NCBI GenBank assembly: GCA_947500645.1 | Contig: CANMSD010000002.1 | Coordinates: 620,001 to 684,000, forward strand | DNA length: 64,000 bases | Source: an uncultured Erythrobacter sp. | GTDB taxonomy: Bacteria; Pseudomonadota; Alphaproteobacteria; Sphingomonadales; Sphingomonadaceae | Direction: 5' to 3' | Shown here: positions 33,885-43,365 of the stretch, piece by piece | Layout: each line of letters starts with the position of its first letter | Numbering within the stretch: position 1 is the first letter of the stretch | Position numbers and translations under genes: made by a program | Notes under the pieces: model-generated | What the model was told of the DNA's origin: nothing | The model's input: the letters and a program-made list of their open reading frames with translations, nothing else | Database searches by the model: none

Positions 33885-34826
33885 TTAGCCCTCTTCCGCC
33901 AGCCGTGCGATCAGGCGCTTCTCAATGGGGTCCAGCTCGCCGTCTGCATCAACCATTCCCTGCAGCCACGCGTTTTCGCCATCGGTGACGACATTGCCCT
34001 CGGCTGCACGCTCGGCGATCCCTGCGCCTTTTTCCTTTTTGCCGAACACGATCCCGAAGTTGTTTGCGACGTCCGGCGCAGCCTTCGCCATGTTGGCCAT
34101 GAAGCGTCCGACATTCACTTCGTTGTCGGCGATGAAAGCATGGAGCTCTTTCGCTCGGCTGTGGCTGATTTGTGCGTGAGCAAAGTGGAAGCCCTTGAGG
34201 TAGTTTGCCAGCCCATCGACGAACAGGTCGGCCCATTCGGGGGCGTTGGCGTCGGCTTTGGTCGCGTCCTTGATGCGGAATAGCATTTCCGCGTCGAAAC
34301 GGCTTGCGGCCGCTGTTCCCACGCCACCGCTGGCGAAAATCAGGCGGCGCATGAGGTCGCATTCTGCCTTGGTAACATGAGTGTCGGACAGCTCGCCGCC
34401 TTTGCGGGTTGGGCCAACGCCGGTCAGCACTTCGTTTTCAAGCTGCTCGAGTGCGTAATGCTTGAGCTTCTCGGGTACGTTTTGCGCGCGCTCGACAGTG
34501 CGAACGATCAGCTCAAGTTCTGCCATGCTGTCGACTTTGCCGTCATGGTCAATCTGCGCGATCAACCAATCGGCCTCTTCTTCATTGCACATCAGGCGTG
34601 GCTGAGTGCCGTTGAGCACAAACTCCCCAATCGCCTCGACAAAGAAGTCGACCCACGCATTGTCTGGGTCGGTGAGCACATTGTTGATCGCGAAGATTGC
34701 TTCAGCCTCGCCGCGATGGATTTCGCCATCGCCCCAGCCCAGCTGGCGCAGTGAAAGCAGCTCATCAGGCGAGATGACGCCATCTTCGCTGACGCGGGCG
34801 GCGAGATCGGAAAACATGTTACTCAT
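33885..34826 (-). CDS. Protein with EF-hand-like repeats, hypothetical
   Basis: 313 residues from ATG 34826. Several segments resemble short acidic calcium-loop motifs: DGVISPDELLSL (about 15-26), GDGEIHRGEAEAIF, DHDGKVDSMAELEL and near the C-terminus DADGELDPIEKRLI. These are spaced so that four helix-loop-helix units are possible. The protein is soluble, acidic and helical, without signal peptide. Calcium binding is inference; TerB-type folds also use such helices. No operon partner is evident: the stop faces the palindromic element after sufA. Confidence 0.72.
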   Translation of the reverse strand: MSNMFSDLAARVSEDGVISPDELLSLRQLGWGDGEIHRGEAEAIFAINNVLTDPDNAWVDFFVEAIGEFVLNGTQPRLMCNEEEADWLIAQIDHDGKVDSMAELELIVRTVERAQNVPEKLKHYALEQLENEVLTGVGPTRKGGELSDTHVTKAECDLMRRLIFASGGVGTAAASRFDAEMLFRIKDATKADANAPEWADLFVDGLANYLKGFHFAHAQISHSRAKELHAFIADNEVNVGRFMANMAKAAPDVANNFGIVFGKKEKGAGIAERAAEGNVVTDGENAWLQGMVDADGELDPIEKRLIARLAEEG

Positions 34827-34919
34827 GGCGTGTTGGGTCCCTTCCCAGTTCGCGCACACGCATAGCTTAGGGATGCTTAAAACCGGGTTACCATATGGGA
34901 ATTTGCGAGTTTGACGGCC

Positions 34920-35345
34920 CTAGCGGCGAGCAAGCTCGCGTACGCATTGCGCCTCGTCCAGCGCCGCTCCGCCATCGGGATTGCGCGCTTCTGCATAGGT
35001 TGCAATCGGGGTTTCGCCCGGCTCCAGCGGATAGAGAAAAACATCGAGCACACATGTATCGCTGGCGAATTGCAGCTTGCGCGCGTCGCCTTCTGAGAGG
35101 TCGATCCGCGCATCGCCGAAGCTCGCTGTCAGTTGCTCGGCCCGCGCACCGATAACTTGGTCCAGCCCCTGGGTGCGCTGAACCGAGGGTGGGCGGAAAC
35201 CGCCGCCCGGCGGGACATCGGCTCGCACGGTGGTCGTAACCGGTCCGCTGCGATTGACGCTAGGTCCCGGCATGGATTGCGCACCGGGCGAGCCAGCACA
35301 GGCGCCGAGTATGAAAAGTGTGCCAACGACGAGCAGTTTACGCAT
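34920..35345 (-). CDS. Putative lipoprotein, hypothetical
   Basis: 141 residues. The signal peptide ends in a lipobox (TLFILGACAG) with Cys at about residue 16, predicting a lipid-anchored protein. A Pro/Gly/Thr-rich linker (about 20-65) leads to a C-terminal domain with CVLDVFLYPLEPGETPIATY and a second Cys in DEAQCVREL. The start overlaps the CysZ-like gene by eight bases, and the two are cotranscribed. No known domain. Confidence 0.75.
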   Translation of the reverse strand: MRKLLVVGTLFILGACAGSPGAQSMPGPSVNRSGPVTTTVRADVPPGGGFRPPSVQRTQGLDQVIGARAEQLTASFGDARIDLSEGDARKLQFASDTCVLDVFLYPLEPGETPIATYAEARNPDGGAALDEAQCVRELARR

Positions 35346-36063
35346 TTGCCGTTTTGCTTCCATTTTGCGCCTTCGTTCGGGTCTGATGCGTTAAGTGGGT
35401 TCCTGCCGCCGCGCCAAGGATCGGGGCCAGTAGATTTGCAAAAGGTATCAGCATCAAACCTGCAATTGCTCCTCCGAGCGCAAACCGTTGAAATGCTCCG
35501 ACAGGCGATTTGAGGTCATCCGGCTCGCGGTGCCTGAGCCATGCCATGTCGGTCAATTCTCGGCCCAGTAACACTGCATTGACGATCAGGAAAACAACCG
35601 CCGGCCCGATTGCTGTGAACAGCAGTATTACAGCCGCTGGCAGGGCGAGCAGGTTGAAACCGATTGCGCGCCCGACCCCGCGCAGGCTGTTGGCGGCGTC
35701 TTCGCGAAAGGGCAGGTCGCGAGCTTGGTTAGACGCTTCGGGATAATGCCGCCGCTCAACCGCTCGCACGATTTCGTCGGCGAAGAACTGGATTACGGCC
35801 AAGGCGATTACCCGGAACATCAGCCAACCGGCTAGAAGGATCGTGAGAACGGTGACGACTGTGACGATGGTCTCGCCGTAGATATCATCGGTCATTCCGC
35901 GCACGATGCTATCCAACGCTGCACTCAGTCCGAACCAAAGCCCGGTTCCGAGCGCCACGAAGATGAACAGAGTGATGACCAAGCTTTTTGCCAGCACACG
36001 CAGAATCGCCGGATCGCTCAGCTGTGCGAAGGCTTTGGCAAGGGATGCAATCACAAGACTCAT
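35338..36063 (-). CDS. EI24/CysZ-like inner-membrane protein
   Basis: 241 residues from ATG 36063. Four to six membrane helices are visible, about 27-50, 68-92, 145-168 and 200-225, between conserved loops DPAILRVLAKSL and VERRHYPEA. Members of the EI24/CysZ family include sulfate permeases, but sulfate transport is not established for this branch. It overlaps the downstream lipoprotein gene by eight bases (ATGCGTAA). An alternative start 12 codons upstream (36099) is less likely. Function is tentative. Confidence 0.82.
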   Translation of the reverse strand: MSLVIASLAKAFAQLSDPAILRVLAKSLVITLFIFVALGTGLWFGLSAALDSIVRGMTDDIYGETIVTVVTVLTILLAGWLMFRVIALAVIQFFADEIVRAVERRHYPEASNQARDLPFREDAANSLRGVGRAIGFNLLALPAAVILLFTAIGPAVVFLIVNAVLLGRELTDMAWLRHREPDDLKSPVGAFQRFALGGAIAGLMLIPFANLLAPILGAAAGTHLTHQTRTKAQNGSKTANA

Positions 36064-36200
36064 CACGCTTGCGATGCGGGGTGAGTGCGGCCAAGTCAAA
36101 CGCTGATGTAGCCGCGCGCTTCACAGGGCTTGGCCTACGCCGCCAAGCGGGCTAGGCGCTCAGCCAACAACAAACCTCCCAAATCACAGGAATTCTCGAA

Positions 36201-37205
36201 GTGACCGAAGCCACAAACGAAGCCCGTTATGATGTGATTGCCATCGGCAATGCCGTGGTCGATGTGATCGCCTCTTGCGAGGAAGAGCTGATCGAAGAAT
36301 TGGAGCTCAACCGCGGTGGGATGACGCTGGTGGACGAGGCGCGGGCGGATGAACTCTATGGCGCGATGCCGCCTGCCCGCGAAATCTCAGGTGGATCGGC
36401 TGCCAATACTCTGGCCGGGCTGTCGACGTTGGGCCTGCAATGCGCATTTATCGGGCAGGTGGCAGACGATCAGCTGGGCAAGGTGTTCCGCCACGACATG
36501 CGGGCAACCGGGATCGATTTCGACACCCCGGCGCGCAATGGCGAACCGGCCACGGGCCGCGTGCTGATTTTCGTCACGCCAGATGGCGAGCGCACGATGA
36601 ACACCTTCCTGGGGGCGGGCCAATACCTGCCAGCCTCTGCTCTTGATGAAGAGCTGATCGCCAGCGCATCGATCCTCTATCTCGAAGGCTATCTTTGGGA
36701 TCCGGAAGAACCACGCCGCGCCATGCGCCGAGCCATCGAGGTTGCACGTGAAGCTGGGCGCAAGATTGCCTTTACCGCTAGCGAGAGCTTTGTGATCGAT
36801 CGCCATGGCGATGATTTTCGCGATATGATCGAAGCTGGGCTGATCGACATTCTGTTCGTGAACGAAAGTGAATTGGCAACGCTGACCGGCGAGGACGATT
36901 TCGAGGCGGGTCTGGCGGCGGTGGCAGGCAAAGTGCCGGTGCTGGTCGCGACCCGTAGCGAAAAAGGCGCAATCGCAATTGCGAATGGCGAGCGCGCCGA
37001 GGTGGCAGCTGTGCCGATTGAGAAGGTGGTCGATACAACAGGTGCAGGCGACCAGTTTGCCGCCGGATTCCTCTCAGGCCACGCCAAGGCCGAGCCACTG
37101 ACCCAGTGTCTGAAGCGCGGGGCCATCGCTGCGGCGGAAGTCATCTCGCATTATGGCCCGCGTCCCGAAGCGGATATGAAGGCAATGATGGAGGAACGGT
37201 TGTAG
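36201..37205 (+). CDS. PfkB-family kinase, adenosine-kinase-like
   Basis: 334 residues beginning with GTG. The PfkB signatures are GGSAANTLAGLSTLGLQCAF near residue 65 and DTTGAGDQFAAGFLSGHA near residue 275, the latter with the catalytic Asp in the anion hole GAGD. Domain order and length fit ribokinase/adenosine-kinase-type enzymes phosphorylating a sugar or nucleoside with ATP. The specific substrate cannot be told; the sphingomonad homologues I recall are labelled adenosine kinase. An acidic N-terminal tail precedes YDVIAIGNAVVDVIA. Confidence 0.88.
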   Translation: MTEATNEARYDVIAIGNAVVDVIASCEEELIEELELNRGGMTLVDEARADELYGAMPPAREISGGSAANTLAGLSTLGLQCAFIGQVADDQLGKVFRHDMRATGIDFDTPARNGEPATGRVLIFVTPDGERTMNTFLGAGQYLPASALDEELIASASILYLEGYLWDPEEPRRAMRRAIEVAREAGRKIAFTASESFVIDRHGDDFRDMIEAGLIDILFVNESELATLTGEDDFEAGLAAVAGKVPVLVATRSEKGAIAIANGERAEVAAVPIEKVVDTTGAGDQFAAGFLSGHAKAEPLTQCLKRGAIAAAEVISHYGPRPEADMKAMMEERL

Positions 37206-37424
37206 TTTTGCGCATGCGGAACACACAAATCAAAGTTGACACAATTGACAGTGTGTCACCCACCTTTTCTGACGAAATATAACTATAAAACAGAGACGTA
37301 AGCTGTCCAGGCGAAGTTGACACTTCTCCAACTTGAAACGCGCCTGGGAATGCGGAGCCGACGATGTGAAAGAGCCGCGAACGTCTTAGCTGCGCCATAC
37401 CAAGTAGGAAAATGGTGGTGGCCG
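37206..37424. other. Structured intergenic region with palindromes
   Basis: The 219-base gap between convergent genes is AT-rich and holds two structures. TGACACA (37237-37243) and TGTGTCA (37252-37258) form an inverted repeat with an 8-base spacer of the type bound by dimeric repressors. Further on, CCAGGCG-AAGTTG (37307-37319) pairs with CAACTT (37329-37334) and CGCCTGG (37341-37347), giving a two-tier hairpin. I see no convincing gene or complete promoter. Confidence 0.45.
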
Positions 37425-37823
37425 CTACTCGACCGGGCGATAGTCGTCTTTGCGCAAGGTGAGCATATGCTCGGCCACCATCTCGACCTGATCGGCGGTG
37501 AGGTCGAAGTCCATCACTTCGGGATAATTGTGCGCGTCGGCCAGCCAGCTTGCGAGCGTATCCTCTGACAGCCCTTCGCGATTGGCGATCGAGGCGAAGG
37601 TGGGCGCACTCGGGTTTGGCGAGTAGTCCGGATATTCGACCGCATGGCATCCACCACAGGCTGCCTGAGTGAAGGTCAGCGCCTCATCTTGGGTCGAAGT
37701 GTGTGGTGGAGGCGGTGCTGATGCTGTTTCCGCGGATTGTGAGTGCGTCTGACAGCCGGTGAGCGAAAAGATCAGCAAGGCTGCAAGAGCAGCAGGGGCG
37801 AGGCGGGGGAATGTCTTGACCAT
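37425..37823 (-). CDS. c-type cytochrome, lipoprotein
   Basis: 132 residues from ATG 37823. A lipobox (LIFSLTGCQTHSQ) makes it membrane-tethered. The single heme site is Cys-Gly-Gly-Cys-His in TQAACGGCHAVEYPDY, and the likely Met ligand lies in YPEVMDFDL. An extended helix (TADQVEMVAEHMLTLRKDD) closes the fold, as in class I cytochromes. It is an electron carrier in the periplasm, partner unknown. A UrcA-family gene lies upstream on the same strand. Confidence 0.88.
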   Translation of the reverse strand: MVKTFPRLAPAALAALLIFSLTGCQTHSQSAETASAPPPPHTSTQDEALTFTQAACGGCHAVEYPDYSPNPSAPTFASIANREGLSEDTLASWLADAHNYPEVMDFDLTADQVEMVAEHMLTLRKDDYRPVE

Positions 37824-37960
37824 GCTGCATTTGAAGCAGCATTTCGCACCGCGCGCATTGATGGAGATCAATTCCTCGAACCATCTTGGCTCAAGGCAAA
37901 CTGATGGGTGCGGCCTCGCCCGCCGATGGGGACTGATGCGGGCGAGGTCGCTAGCTCGAC

Positions 37961-38299
37961 TCAACGCGTGCGGACGGACGCGCGAGCGAGCGAAGGATCG
38001 GTTTGGGCATTAGCCACTAACTCATCCCGTCTTTCTCTCACTTTGGCCGTAGTGAGAGCGATGCATTTGCGATATTTAGCCCAACTTTTCACGCTAGGCA
38101 GGCGCTCTGCAGAACAGACCCTCTTCACTGCTAGTTTCAGGCGTGTGTCGAGCGTCTTGCGGCCCTGGCTCGTGCGCAGGTCGAGATCCGCAGCACTGAC
38201 AGTCACTCCGGGCGCGGGTGTGCCGGCGCTGGATGGGCTCGCGACGGAAGTTAGTGCCAGGGCAAAGGCAATGGCGGGTGCGAAAAATGTCTTGGTCAT
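37961..38299 (-). CDS. UrcA family exported protein (second copy)
   Basis: 112 residues. The signal peptide (MTKTFFAPAIAFALALTSVA, cut near SSAGT) precedes the UrcA pattern: VSAADLDLRTSQGRKTLDTR, VKRVCSAERLPSVKSW and RKCIALTTAKV with two cysteines. It differs from the copy at 10026-10334 in having a longer, basic C-terminal tail. Function is unknown. It is divergent from the LysR gene and shares its promoter region, so that regulator could control it, though the palindrome lies nearer the LysR start. Confidence 0.84.
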   Translation of the reverse strand: MTKTFFAPAIAFALALTSVASPSSAGTPAPGVTVSAADLDLRTSQGRKTLDTRLKLAVKRVCSAERLPSVKSWAKYRKCIALTTAKVRERRDELVANAQTDPSLARASVRTR

Positions 38300-38375
38300 G
38301 GTTGGCTCCTTGTGTTTCGATGAAAGTGAAATGCCACCAAGCCCCGCGGAGAACCAACAAAGCGCTCGCTAAAAA

Positions 38376-38392
38376 CATAAGTCGAACTTATG
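38376..38392 (+). promoter_or_regulatory. Palindromic LysR-type operator
   Basis: CATAAGT-CGA-ACTTATG is a perfect 7-base inverted repeat ending eight bases before the LysR ATG at 38401 and 77 bases before the UrcA start on the other strand. ATAAG-type dyads are typical of LysR autoregulatory or ABS boxes. Binding by the adjacent regulator is inferred from position only. Confidence 0.55.
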
Positions 38393-38400
38393 ATTGAGGA

Positions 38401-39327
38401 ATGTCAAAGCTCCCGCCTCTTGCCGCAGTTCGTGTGTTCGAAGCCGCCGCACGGCATGGGAATTACACTCGCGCAGCAGAGGAGTTGGGGCTTACGCAGG
38501 CGGGTGTGAGCTATCAGATAAAAGTGCTTGAAGAGCGGATTGGTACCGTCCTTTTCGCGCGGGCGGGGCGCAGCATGGCGCTTACCCCGGCCGGCGAAGC
38601 GCTTGCACCGCGTATCGCGCGGGCATTCTCTGAAATGGAGGCCGCGTTCGAGGGGTTGCGCAGTGACGACTCCTCGGTGCTCTCAATCGCCTGCTCGCAA
38701 ACTTTCGCCACGCAATTCCTCGCGCCTAGGCTCGGCTCTTTCCAGCTTGCGCACCCGGACATCGCCGTGAGGATCGATGTCAGCGACCGACTGGTCGATC
38801 TCGATGCCGGAGAAAGCGATGTCGCCATTCGCCTCACCCGCGATCCTCCGGACCGGTTAGCTTGGCATTTCCTTATGCGGGCGGGGATTGCCCCCTTGGC
38901 CAGCCCAAAATTGGTTGCTTCACTCGATTTCGAATGCGGGGCAGACGTACCTTCGGGCTTGCGCGTTTCTCCGCGATATGGCTGGTGGCGATGTTGGGAT
39001 GTCGCCAGCGGCGGCGATTTGGACGAACACGAACAGCAAGAGACGTCCGGCGCGCTACAATTCGATTCGCAGATTCTCGACGCGCAGGCAGCAATGTCTG
39101 GGCACGGATTTGCGCTTCTTATGCCAAACCTTTTTCAGGCTGAGATCGAAGACGGTCGTTTGGAAAGGCCGTTCGAGCAGGTGGCATGGCTCGAACAGAA
39201 ATTCAGGCTGGTCTATCCTGAAGTGCGCAAGCAATCGGCCAAGGTGCGAGCCTTCCGCGCGTGGCTCGCTGACGAGCTGAAGGTGCTACATGGCGATGAC
39301 CCGGGCGGGTTCTTGGCACCGCAGTAG
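38401..39327 (+). CDS. LysR-family transcriptional regulator (GcvA-like)
   Basis: 308 residues. The winged helix-turn-helix opens LPPLAAVRVFEAAARHGNYT, with recognition helix AAEELGLTQAGVSYQIKVLE, as in GcvA/AmpR-type members. The C-terminal effector domain begins with LSIACSQTFATQFLAPRLGS. AmpR-type homologues usually control a divergently transcribed target; the nearest divergent gene is the UrcA copy at 38299. The purD gene converges nine bases downstream. Effector unknown. Confidence 0.93.
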   Translation: MSKLPPLAAVRVFEAAARHGNYTRAAEELGLTQAGVSYQIKVLEERIGTVLFARAGRSMALTPAGEALAPRIARAFSEMEAAFEGLRSDDSSVLSIACSQTFATQFLAPRLGSFQLAHPDIAVRIDVSDRLVDLDAGESDVAIRLTRDPPDRLAWHFLMRAGIAPLASPKLVASLDFECGADVPSGLRVSPRYGWWRCWDVASGGDLDEHEQQETSGALQFDSQILDAQAAMSGHGFALLMPNLFQAEIEDGRLERPFEQVAWLEQKFRLVYPEVRKQSAKVRAFRAWLADELKVLHGDDPGGFLAPQ

Positions 39328-39336
39328 TTCGCGTCA

Positions 39337-40620
39337 CTACTTCGCTTCCCGCTCAACCTCGCGCCAGCCTATATCGCCGCGGCAAAATCCGCTTGGAAAG
39401 TGGATTGCATCGACCGCAGCATAGGCGGTCTTTTGTGCTTCTGTCACGCTCATGCCCTTGGCGGTGACGTTCAGCACGCGCCCGCCGTTCGCTACCAAGG
39501 CGCCGTCCTTTATCGCCGTGCCCGCATGGAAAACTTTGGCCGCGCCGCCATCGCGCACCGCTTCCGCATCGGCGAGGTCGATTTCGCCGCCCTTTTTCGG
39601 CGTGCCGGGATAGCCTTTCGCTGCCATTACCACCGTCATAGTGGTTGCGGGTGAGAAGTTCGCCTGCATGCCCTCGAGCTCGCCCTTGGCGCAGGCGAAC
39701 ATGATCTCGGTCAGATCGCTGGTCAGGCGGGTCATCAACACCTGGCATTCCGGATCGCCAAAGCGGCAATTGTACTCGATCAGCCTGGGGCCGCTGTCGG
39801 TCAGCATCAACCCGGCATAGAGTACGCCGGAATAGGGCATGCCCTCTGCGCGCATCGTCTCAACTGTGGGGCGGATGATTTCATCCATCACTCGGGTTTG
39901 GAGCTCCGGCGTCAGGACCGGCGCGGGCGAGTACGCGCCCATGCCGCCTGTATTCGGGCCGGTGTCGCCCTCGCCGACGCGTTTGTGGTCTTGCGCCGTG
40001 CCGAATGGGATGATCGCTGTGCCATCGGTGATCGCGAAGAAACTCGCTTCCTCGCCGTGCATGAATTCTTCGATCACAACCTCGGCGCCAGCCTTGCCAA
40101 ACCGTCCGCCGAACATATCGGCCAGCGCCGCTTGCGCGCCCTCGCGCGTCTCGGCGATCACCACCCCTTTGCCTGCAGCCAAACCATCGGCCTTGAGCAC
40201 ATAGGGCGCGTCGAACTTGTCGAGCGCTGCCTCCGCCTGATCGAGCGAAGTCGTGCGCACATATCCAGCAGTGGGGATACCGGCGCGGTCGCACAATTCC
40301 TTGGTGAAGCCCTTACTGCCTTCCAATTGCGCTGCCGCTTTGGACGGGCCGAAAACCGCAATCCCGCCTTCTCGCAAACTGTCGGCCAAGCCATCGACCA
40401 GCGGCGCTTCCGGGCCGATCACGACCAGCCCTATGGCACGTTCGGCGCAGAGTGCGGCGACTTCCATATGATTGGTTACGTCCAGCGTCACCAACTCGGC
40501 TTCTTCCGCGATGCCCGGATTGCCGGGGGCAGCGTATAGCTTTGTGCATGACGGGGATTGCGCCAGCTTCCACGCCAGCGCATGTTCGCGCCCGCCCGAA
40601 CCAAGTAGAAGGATGTTCAT
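39337..40620 (-). CDS. purD: Phosphoribosylamine-glycine ligase (GARS)
   Basis: 427 residues from ATG 40620. It opens [19 protein letters not shown] and includes the ATP-grasp motifs [15 protein letters not shown] and [20 protein letters not shown] with [10 protein letters not shown]. The active-site loop is in [15 protein letters not shown]. It makes glycinamide ribonucleotide in purine synthesis. Its ATG overlaps the xseA ATG on the opposite strand (CATG at 40618-40621), so both promoters must lie inside the other gene. The frame upstream to 40728 is antisense to xseA and non-coding. Confidence 0.97.
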   Translation of the reverse strand: MNILLLGSGGREHALAWKLAQSPSCTKLYAAPGNPGIAEEAELVTLDVTNHMEVAALCAERAIGLVVIGPEAPLVDGLADSLREGGIAVFGPSKAAAQLEGSKGFTKELCDRAGIPTAGYVRTTSLDQAEAALDKFDAPYVLKADGLAAGKGVVIAETREGAQAALADMFGGRFGKAGAEVVIEEFMHGEEASFFAITDGTAIIPFGTAQDHKRVGEGDTGPNTGGMGAYSPAPVLTPELQTRVMDEIIRPTVETMRAEGMPYSGVLYAGLMLTDSGPRLIEYNCRFGDPECQVLMTRLTSDLTEIMFACAKGELEGMQANFSPATTMTVVMAAKGYPGTPKKGGEIDLADAEAVRDGGAAKVFHAGTAIKDGALVANGGRVLNVTAKGMSVTEAQKTAYAAVDAIHFPSGFCRGDIGWREVEREAK

Positions 40621-42127
40621 GGCTTCCCCGTCGTCTGACAATGGTGACAATTCCGGTCTGGTAGCGCGGGAGCGTGAGGGCGACAACGCCCAGCCTTTGT
40701 CGATCACCGAGATTTCGCAAGCGCTCAAGAAAACGGTCGAGGATCGTTTCGGCTATGTCCGGGTGCGCGGCGAGATGTCGGGAGTGAAGCGGGCGGCCTC
40801 GGGTCACATGTATTGCACGCTCAAGGATGAGAAGGCGGTGCTCGACGGGGTGATGTGGCGCGGCAGTGCCGGGCGGCTGGCATTCAACCCGGAGGACGGG
40901 CTGGATGTGATCGCCAGCGGCAAGCTGACGACCTATCCGGGGCGGTCGAAATACCAGATCGTCATCGATAATCTGGAGCTTGCTGGCGAAGGCGCGCTGC
41001 TGGCACTGCTGGAGAAGACCCGCGCGCGCCTTGCTGCAGAGGGCCTGTTCGCGCCGGAGCGCAAGCGGGCCATACCATTCCTCCCGCGCACGATCGGGGT
41101 TGTGACTTCGCCAACTGGCTCGGTGATCCGCGATATTCTGCATCGCTTGGCAGATCGCTTCCCTAGCCATGTGCTGGTTTGGCCGGTGCTGGTGCAGGGG
41201 CAGGGTTCGGCCGAGCAGGTGGCCAACGCGATCCGGGGTTTTGACGGATTTCACGAGGGTGGCGCGCTGCCACGGCCCGATCTGCTGATTGTCGCGCGCG
41301 GTGGCGGCTCGATTGAAGACCTTTGGGGTTTCAATGAGGAAGAAGTGGTTCGTGCTATCTCAGAATGTTCCATTCCGGTTATTTCTGCGGTGGGGCATGA
41401 GACCGACACCACTCTAGCCGACTATGCGGCGGATCGGCGCGCGCCTACGCCTACGGCAGCGGCGGAAATGGCGGTCCCGGTACGGGCGGACTTGGCTGCA
41501 ACCATAGCGGACTTCGCCAATCGGCAGCGGCGCGCGGTGCATCGCCCAGTTGAGCTGGGGCGCGAACGGCTGGAGGCAAGGGTCCGGCGCCTGCCTCGCC
41601 CGGAAAACCTGTTGCAGGCGCAGGCCCAAAGTCTCGACGATCTCGGCGAGCGGTTGAAACGCGGGCTTACTTTGCGTGCAGGCCAAGGGCGCGAAGCGTT
41701 GGCGGGCGTATCCGCGCGGCTTTCTCCTATCGTGCTGCGGCGCGGGGCGCAGGATGCGAAGCGGCGGCTCGATCAGGTGCGGCTCACCCCGGCGCTGGTA
41801 GAGCAGCCGATGGCGCGCAAGGCAGAGAAACTCGCCGCCTTGGCGCGGCTTGCAAGCCAGTTTCACCCGGAAAAACCGCTTGAACGCGGCTATGCGATTG
41901 TCCGAGATTCTGCCGGGCGCGCCCTTACGGGCCGGGCGCAGGCAGCAAAAGAAGCTGTTCTTAAGCTTCAATTCAAGGACGGTGCGCTAGATGTGAGCAC
42001 AAGCAATGCGGGTGGACATGGCGCGACGCCGTCAACTGCAATGCCGAAACCGCCGCCGAAGAAGCGCAAGGCACAGAACAAAAAGACTGGCGCAACGGAT
42101 TCGGCTCAAACGGATTTGTTCGACTGA
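40619..42127 (+). CDS. xseA: Exodeoxyribonuclease VII large subunit
   Basis: 502 residues from ATG 40619 (ATG 40613 would add two residues). An OB-fold (about 30-125, with [20 protein letters not shown]) precedes the catalytic core: [43 protein letters not shown] and [20 protein letters not shown]. Coiled-coil residues 330-400 and a Lys-rich, Pro-rich tail follow. With XseB it degrades single-stranded DNA to oligonucleotides. Its start codon overlaps the purD start. Confidence 0.96.
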   Translation: MASPSSDNGDNSGLVAREREGDNAQPLSITEISQALKKTVEDRFGYVRVRGEMSGVKRAASGHMYCTLKDEKAVLDGVMWRGSAGRLAFNPEDGLDVIASGKLTTYPGRSKYQIVIDNLELAGEGALLALLEKTRARLAAEGLFAPERKRAIPFLPRTIGVVTSPTGSVIRDILHRLADRFPSHVLVWPVLVQGQGSAEQVANAIRGFDGFHEGGALPRPDLLIVARGGGSIEDLWGFNEEEVVRAISECSIPVISAVGHETDTTLADYAADRRAPTPTAAAEMAVPVRADLAATIADFANRQRRAVHRPVELGRERLEARVRRLPRPENLLQAQAQSLDDLGERLKRGLTLRAGQGREALAGVSARLSPIVLRRGAQDAKRRLDQVRLTPALVEQPMARKAEKLAALARLASQFHPEKPLERGYAIVRDSAGRALTGRAQAAKEAVLKLQFKDGALDVSTSNAGGHGATPSTAMPKPPPKKRKAQNKKTGATDSAQTDLFD

Positions 42128-42166
42128 CCACTGCCTGCTAAACGACAAAAAACAGGACTTATCTAG

Positions 42167-42370
42167 ATGTTGATGTCATCCGGCGACAAAGCCGCCAAAC
42201 TTCATTACGGGCCATCTACATTCCGGGTGCTCAAGCCGGGGCAGCATGTCTTTTGCGCGGTGAGCGGCGAAGTGATCCCGCTTGAGGAGCTGCGCTATTG
42301 GAGCGCCGACCACCAAGAGGCTTATGCATCGGCTGAAATCGCCACCAAGCGCCTGATGAGCAACGCATGA
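42167..42370 (+). CDS. DUF2093 family small protein
   Basis: 67 residues, the usual size of DUF2093 proteins, with KLHYGPSTFRVLKPGQHVFC, then AVSGEVIPLEELRYWSADHQ and EAYASAEIATKR at the end. The single Cys could bind a metal only with a partner. It is downstream of xseA by 39 bases and overlaps the M23 gene start by four bases (ATGA type). Function unknown, but the family is nearly confined to alphaproteobacteria and often adjoins xseA, as I recall. Confidence 0.86.
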   Translation: MLMSSGDKAAKLHYGPSTFRVLKPGQHVFCAVSGEVIPLEELRYWSADHQEAYASAEIATKRLMSNA

Positions 42371-43308
42371 CGCAGCTGTTCTCTGGCCCGGGAGCCGCCG
42401 TCATTTCCGTGTTCTTTGCGCTTGCCAGCTGCGCCAACAGCGACGCATCCGCATCAGACGGCGCAGGTTCCACTTCGACTGACGTTACAGCTGTCTCTGC
42501 GTCTGCCGCCGCCGCCGAAACCGCTGTCGTTGAGCAGGCCACCAGTGCCGTCCAGCAAACCCGCTTTTCTTTTTCCGGAGAGATGACTCAAGGCGGATGG
42601 ATCCGCGGTGTCGTACCAAAAGGGACGGTCAGCGCGTCATTGGGTGAAGAAACGCTACAACTCGCCGAAGACGGCTCTTTCTTCGCCGCCTTCGACCGCG
42701 ACAATGCGGGCTCAGCCAAACTCACAGCAACTCTTGGCGACGGTAAAAGCGTCAGCGAAACGCTCACCATTTCCTCGCGCCAATGGAACATCGAACGCGT
42801 CAATGTCGCGCGCCGCAAAGGCGGGCCAAGCGCTGCCTACATGGCGCGTCGCGGGCCAGAGCTTGATGCGATTTGGGATGCGCGGCAGAAGAAGTTGCCT
42901 GAAAATGGTTGGCAGCAAGATTTCATCTGGCCGGTAAAGGGTCGGATTTCCGGAAAGTTCGGATCGCAGCGCATCTATCGCGGCGAGCCGGGCAGCTATC
43001 ATTCGGGTATCGATATTGCACCAGGCAATGGCGTTCCCTTCGTAGCCCCGGCTGACGGTGTGGTCGTGTTGGCGGTGAAGAACTTCTCGCTTGAGGGTAA
43101 TTTGCTGATCATTGACCACGGTATGGGCCTCAACAGCGCGTTCCTGCATGCATCGAAAATTGCGGTGAGCGAAGGCGACCGGGTGCGCCAGGGTCAATAT
43201 ATCGGTAACATCGGCTCGAGTGGCCGGGCGACTGGTCCGCATCTTCATTGGAGTCTGAAATGGAACAATTCGCGGCTCGATCCGCTGCTGTTCGTGGGCC
43301 CAATGTAG
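42367..43308 (+). CDS. M23 family metallopeptidase, lipoprotein
   Basis: 313 residues. A lipoprotein signal (VFFALASCANSDAS) is followed by a Ser/Ala-rich linker, a beta-rich middle (about 60-175) and a C-terminal LytM/M23 domain. The zinc motifs are HSGIDIA (His-x3-Asp) and the paired HLHW, with GNIGSSGRATGPHLHWSLKW around the latter. These proteins hydrolyse peptidoglycan cross-links or regulate amidases in the periplasm. It is coupled to the DUF2093 gene upstream. All catalytic residues are present, so it is probably active. Confidence 0.92.
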   Translation: MTQLFSGPGAAVISVFFALASCANSDASASDGAGSTSTDVTAVSASAAAAETAVVEQATSAVQQTRFSFSGEMTQGGWIRGVVPKGTVSASLGEETLQLAEDGSFFAAFDRDNAGSAKLTATLGDGKSVSETLTISSRQWNIERVNVARRKGGPSAAYMARRGPELDAIWDARQKKLPENGWQQDFIWPVKGRISGKFGSQRIYRGEPGSYHSGIDIAPGNGVPFVAPADGVVVLAVKNFSLEGNLLIIDHGMGLNSAFLHASKIAVSEGDRVRQGQYIGNIGSSGRATGPHLHWSLKWNNSRLDPLLFVGPM

Positions 43309-43365
43309 CCGATGCGCTCGATCGCGTGACGCTGGGCGTCAACTCCACCAAGTTCTGACAGCCCC

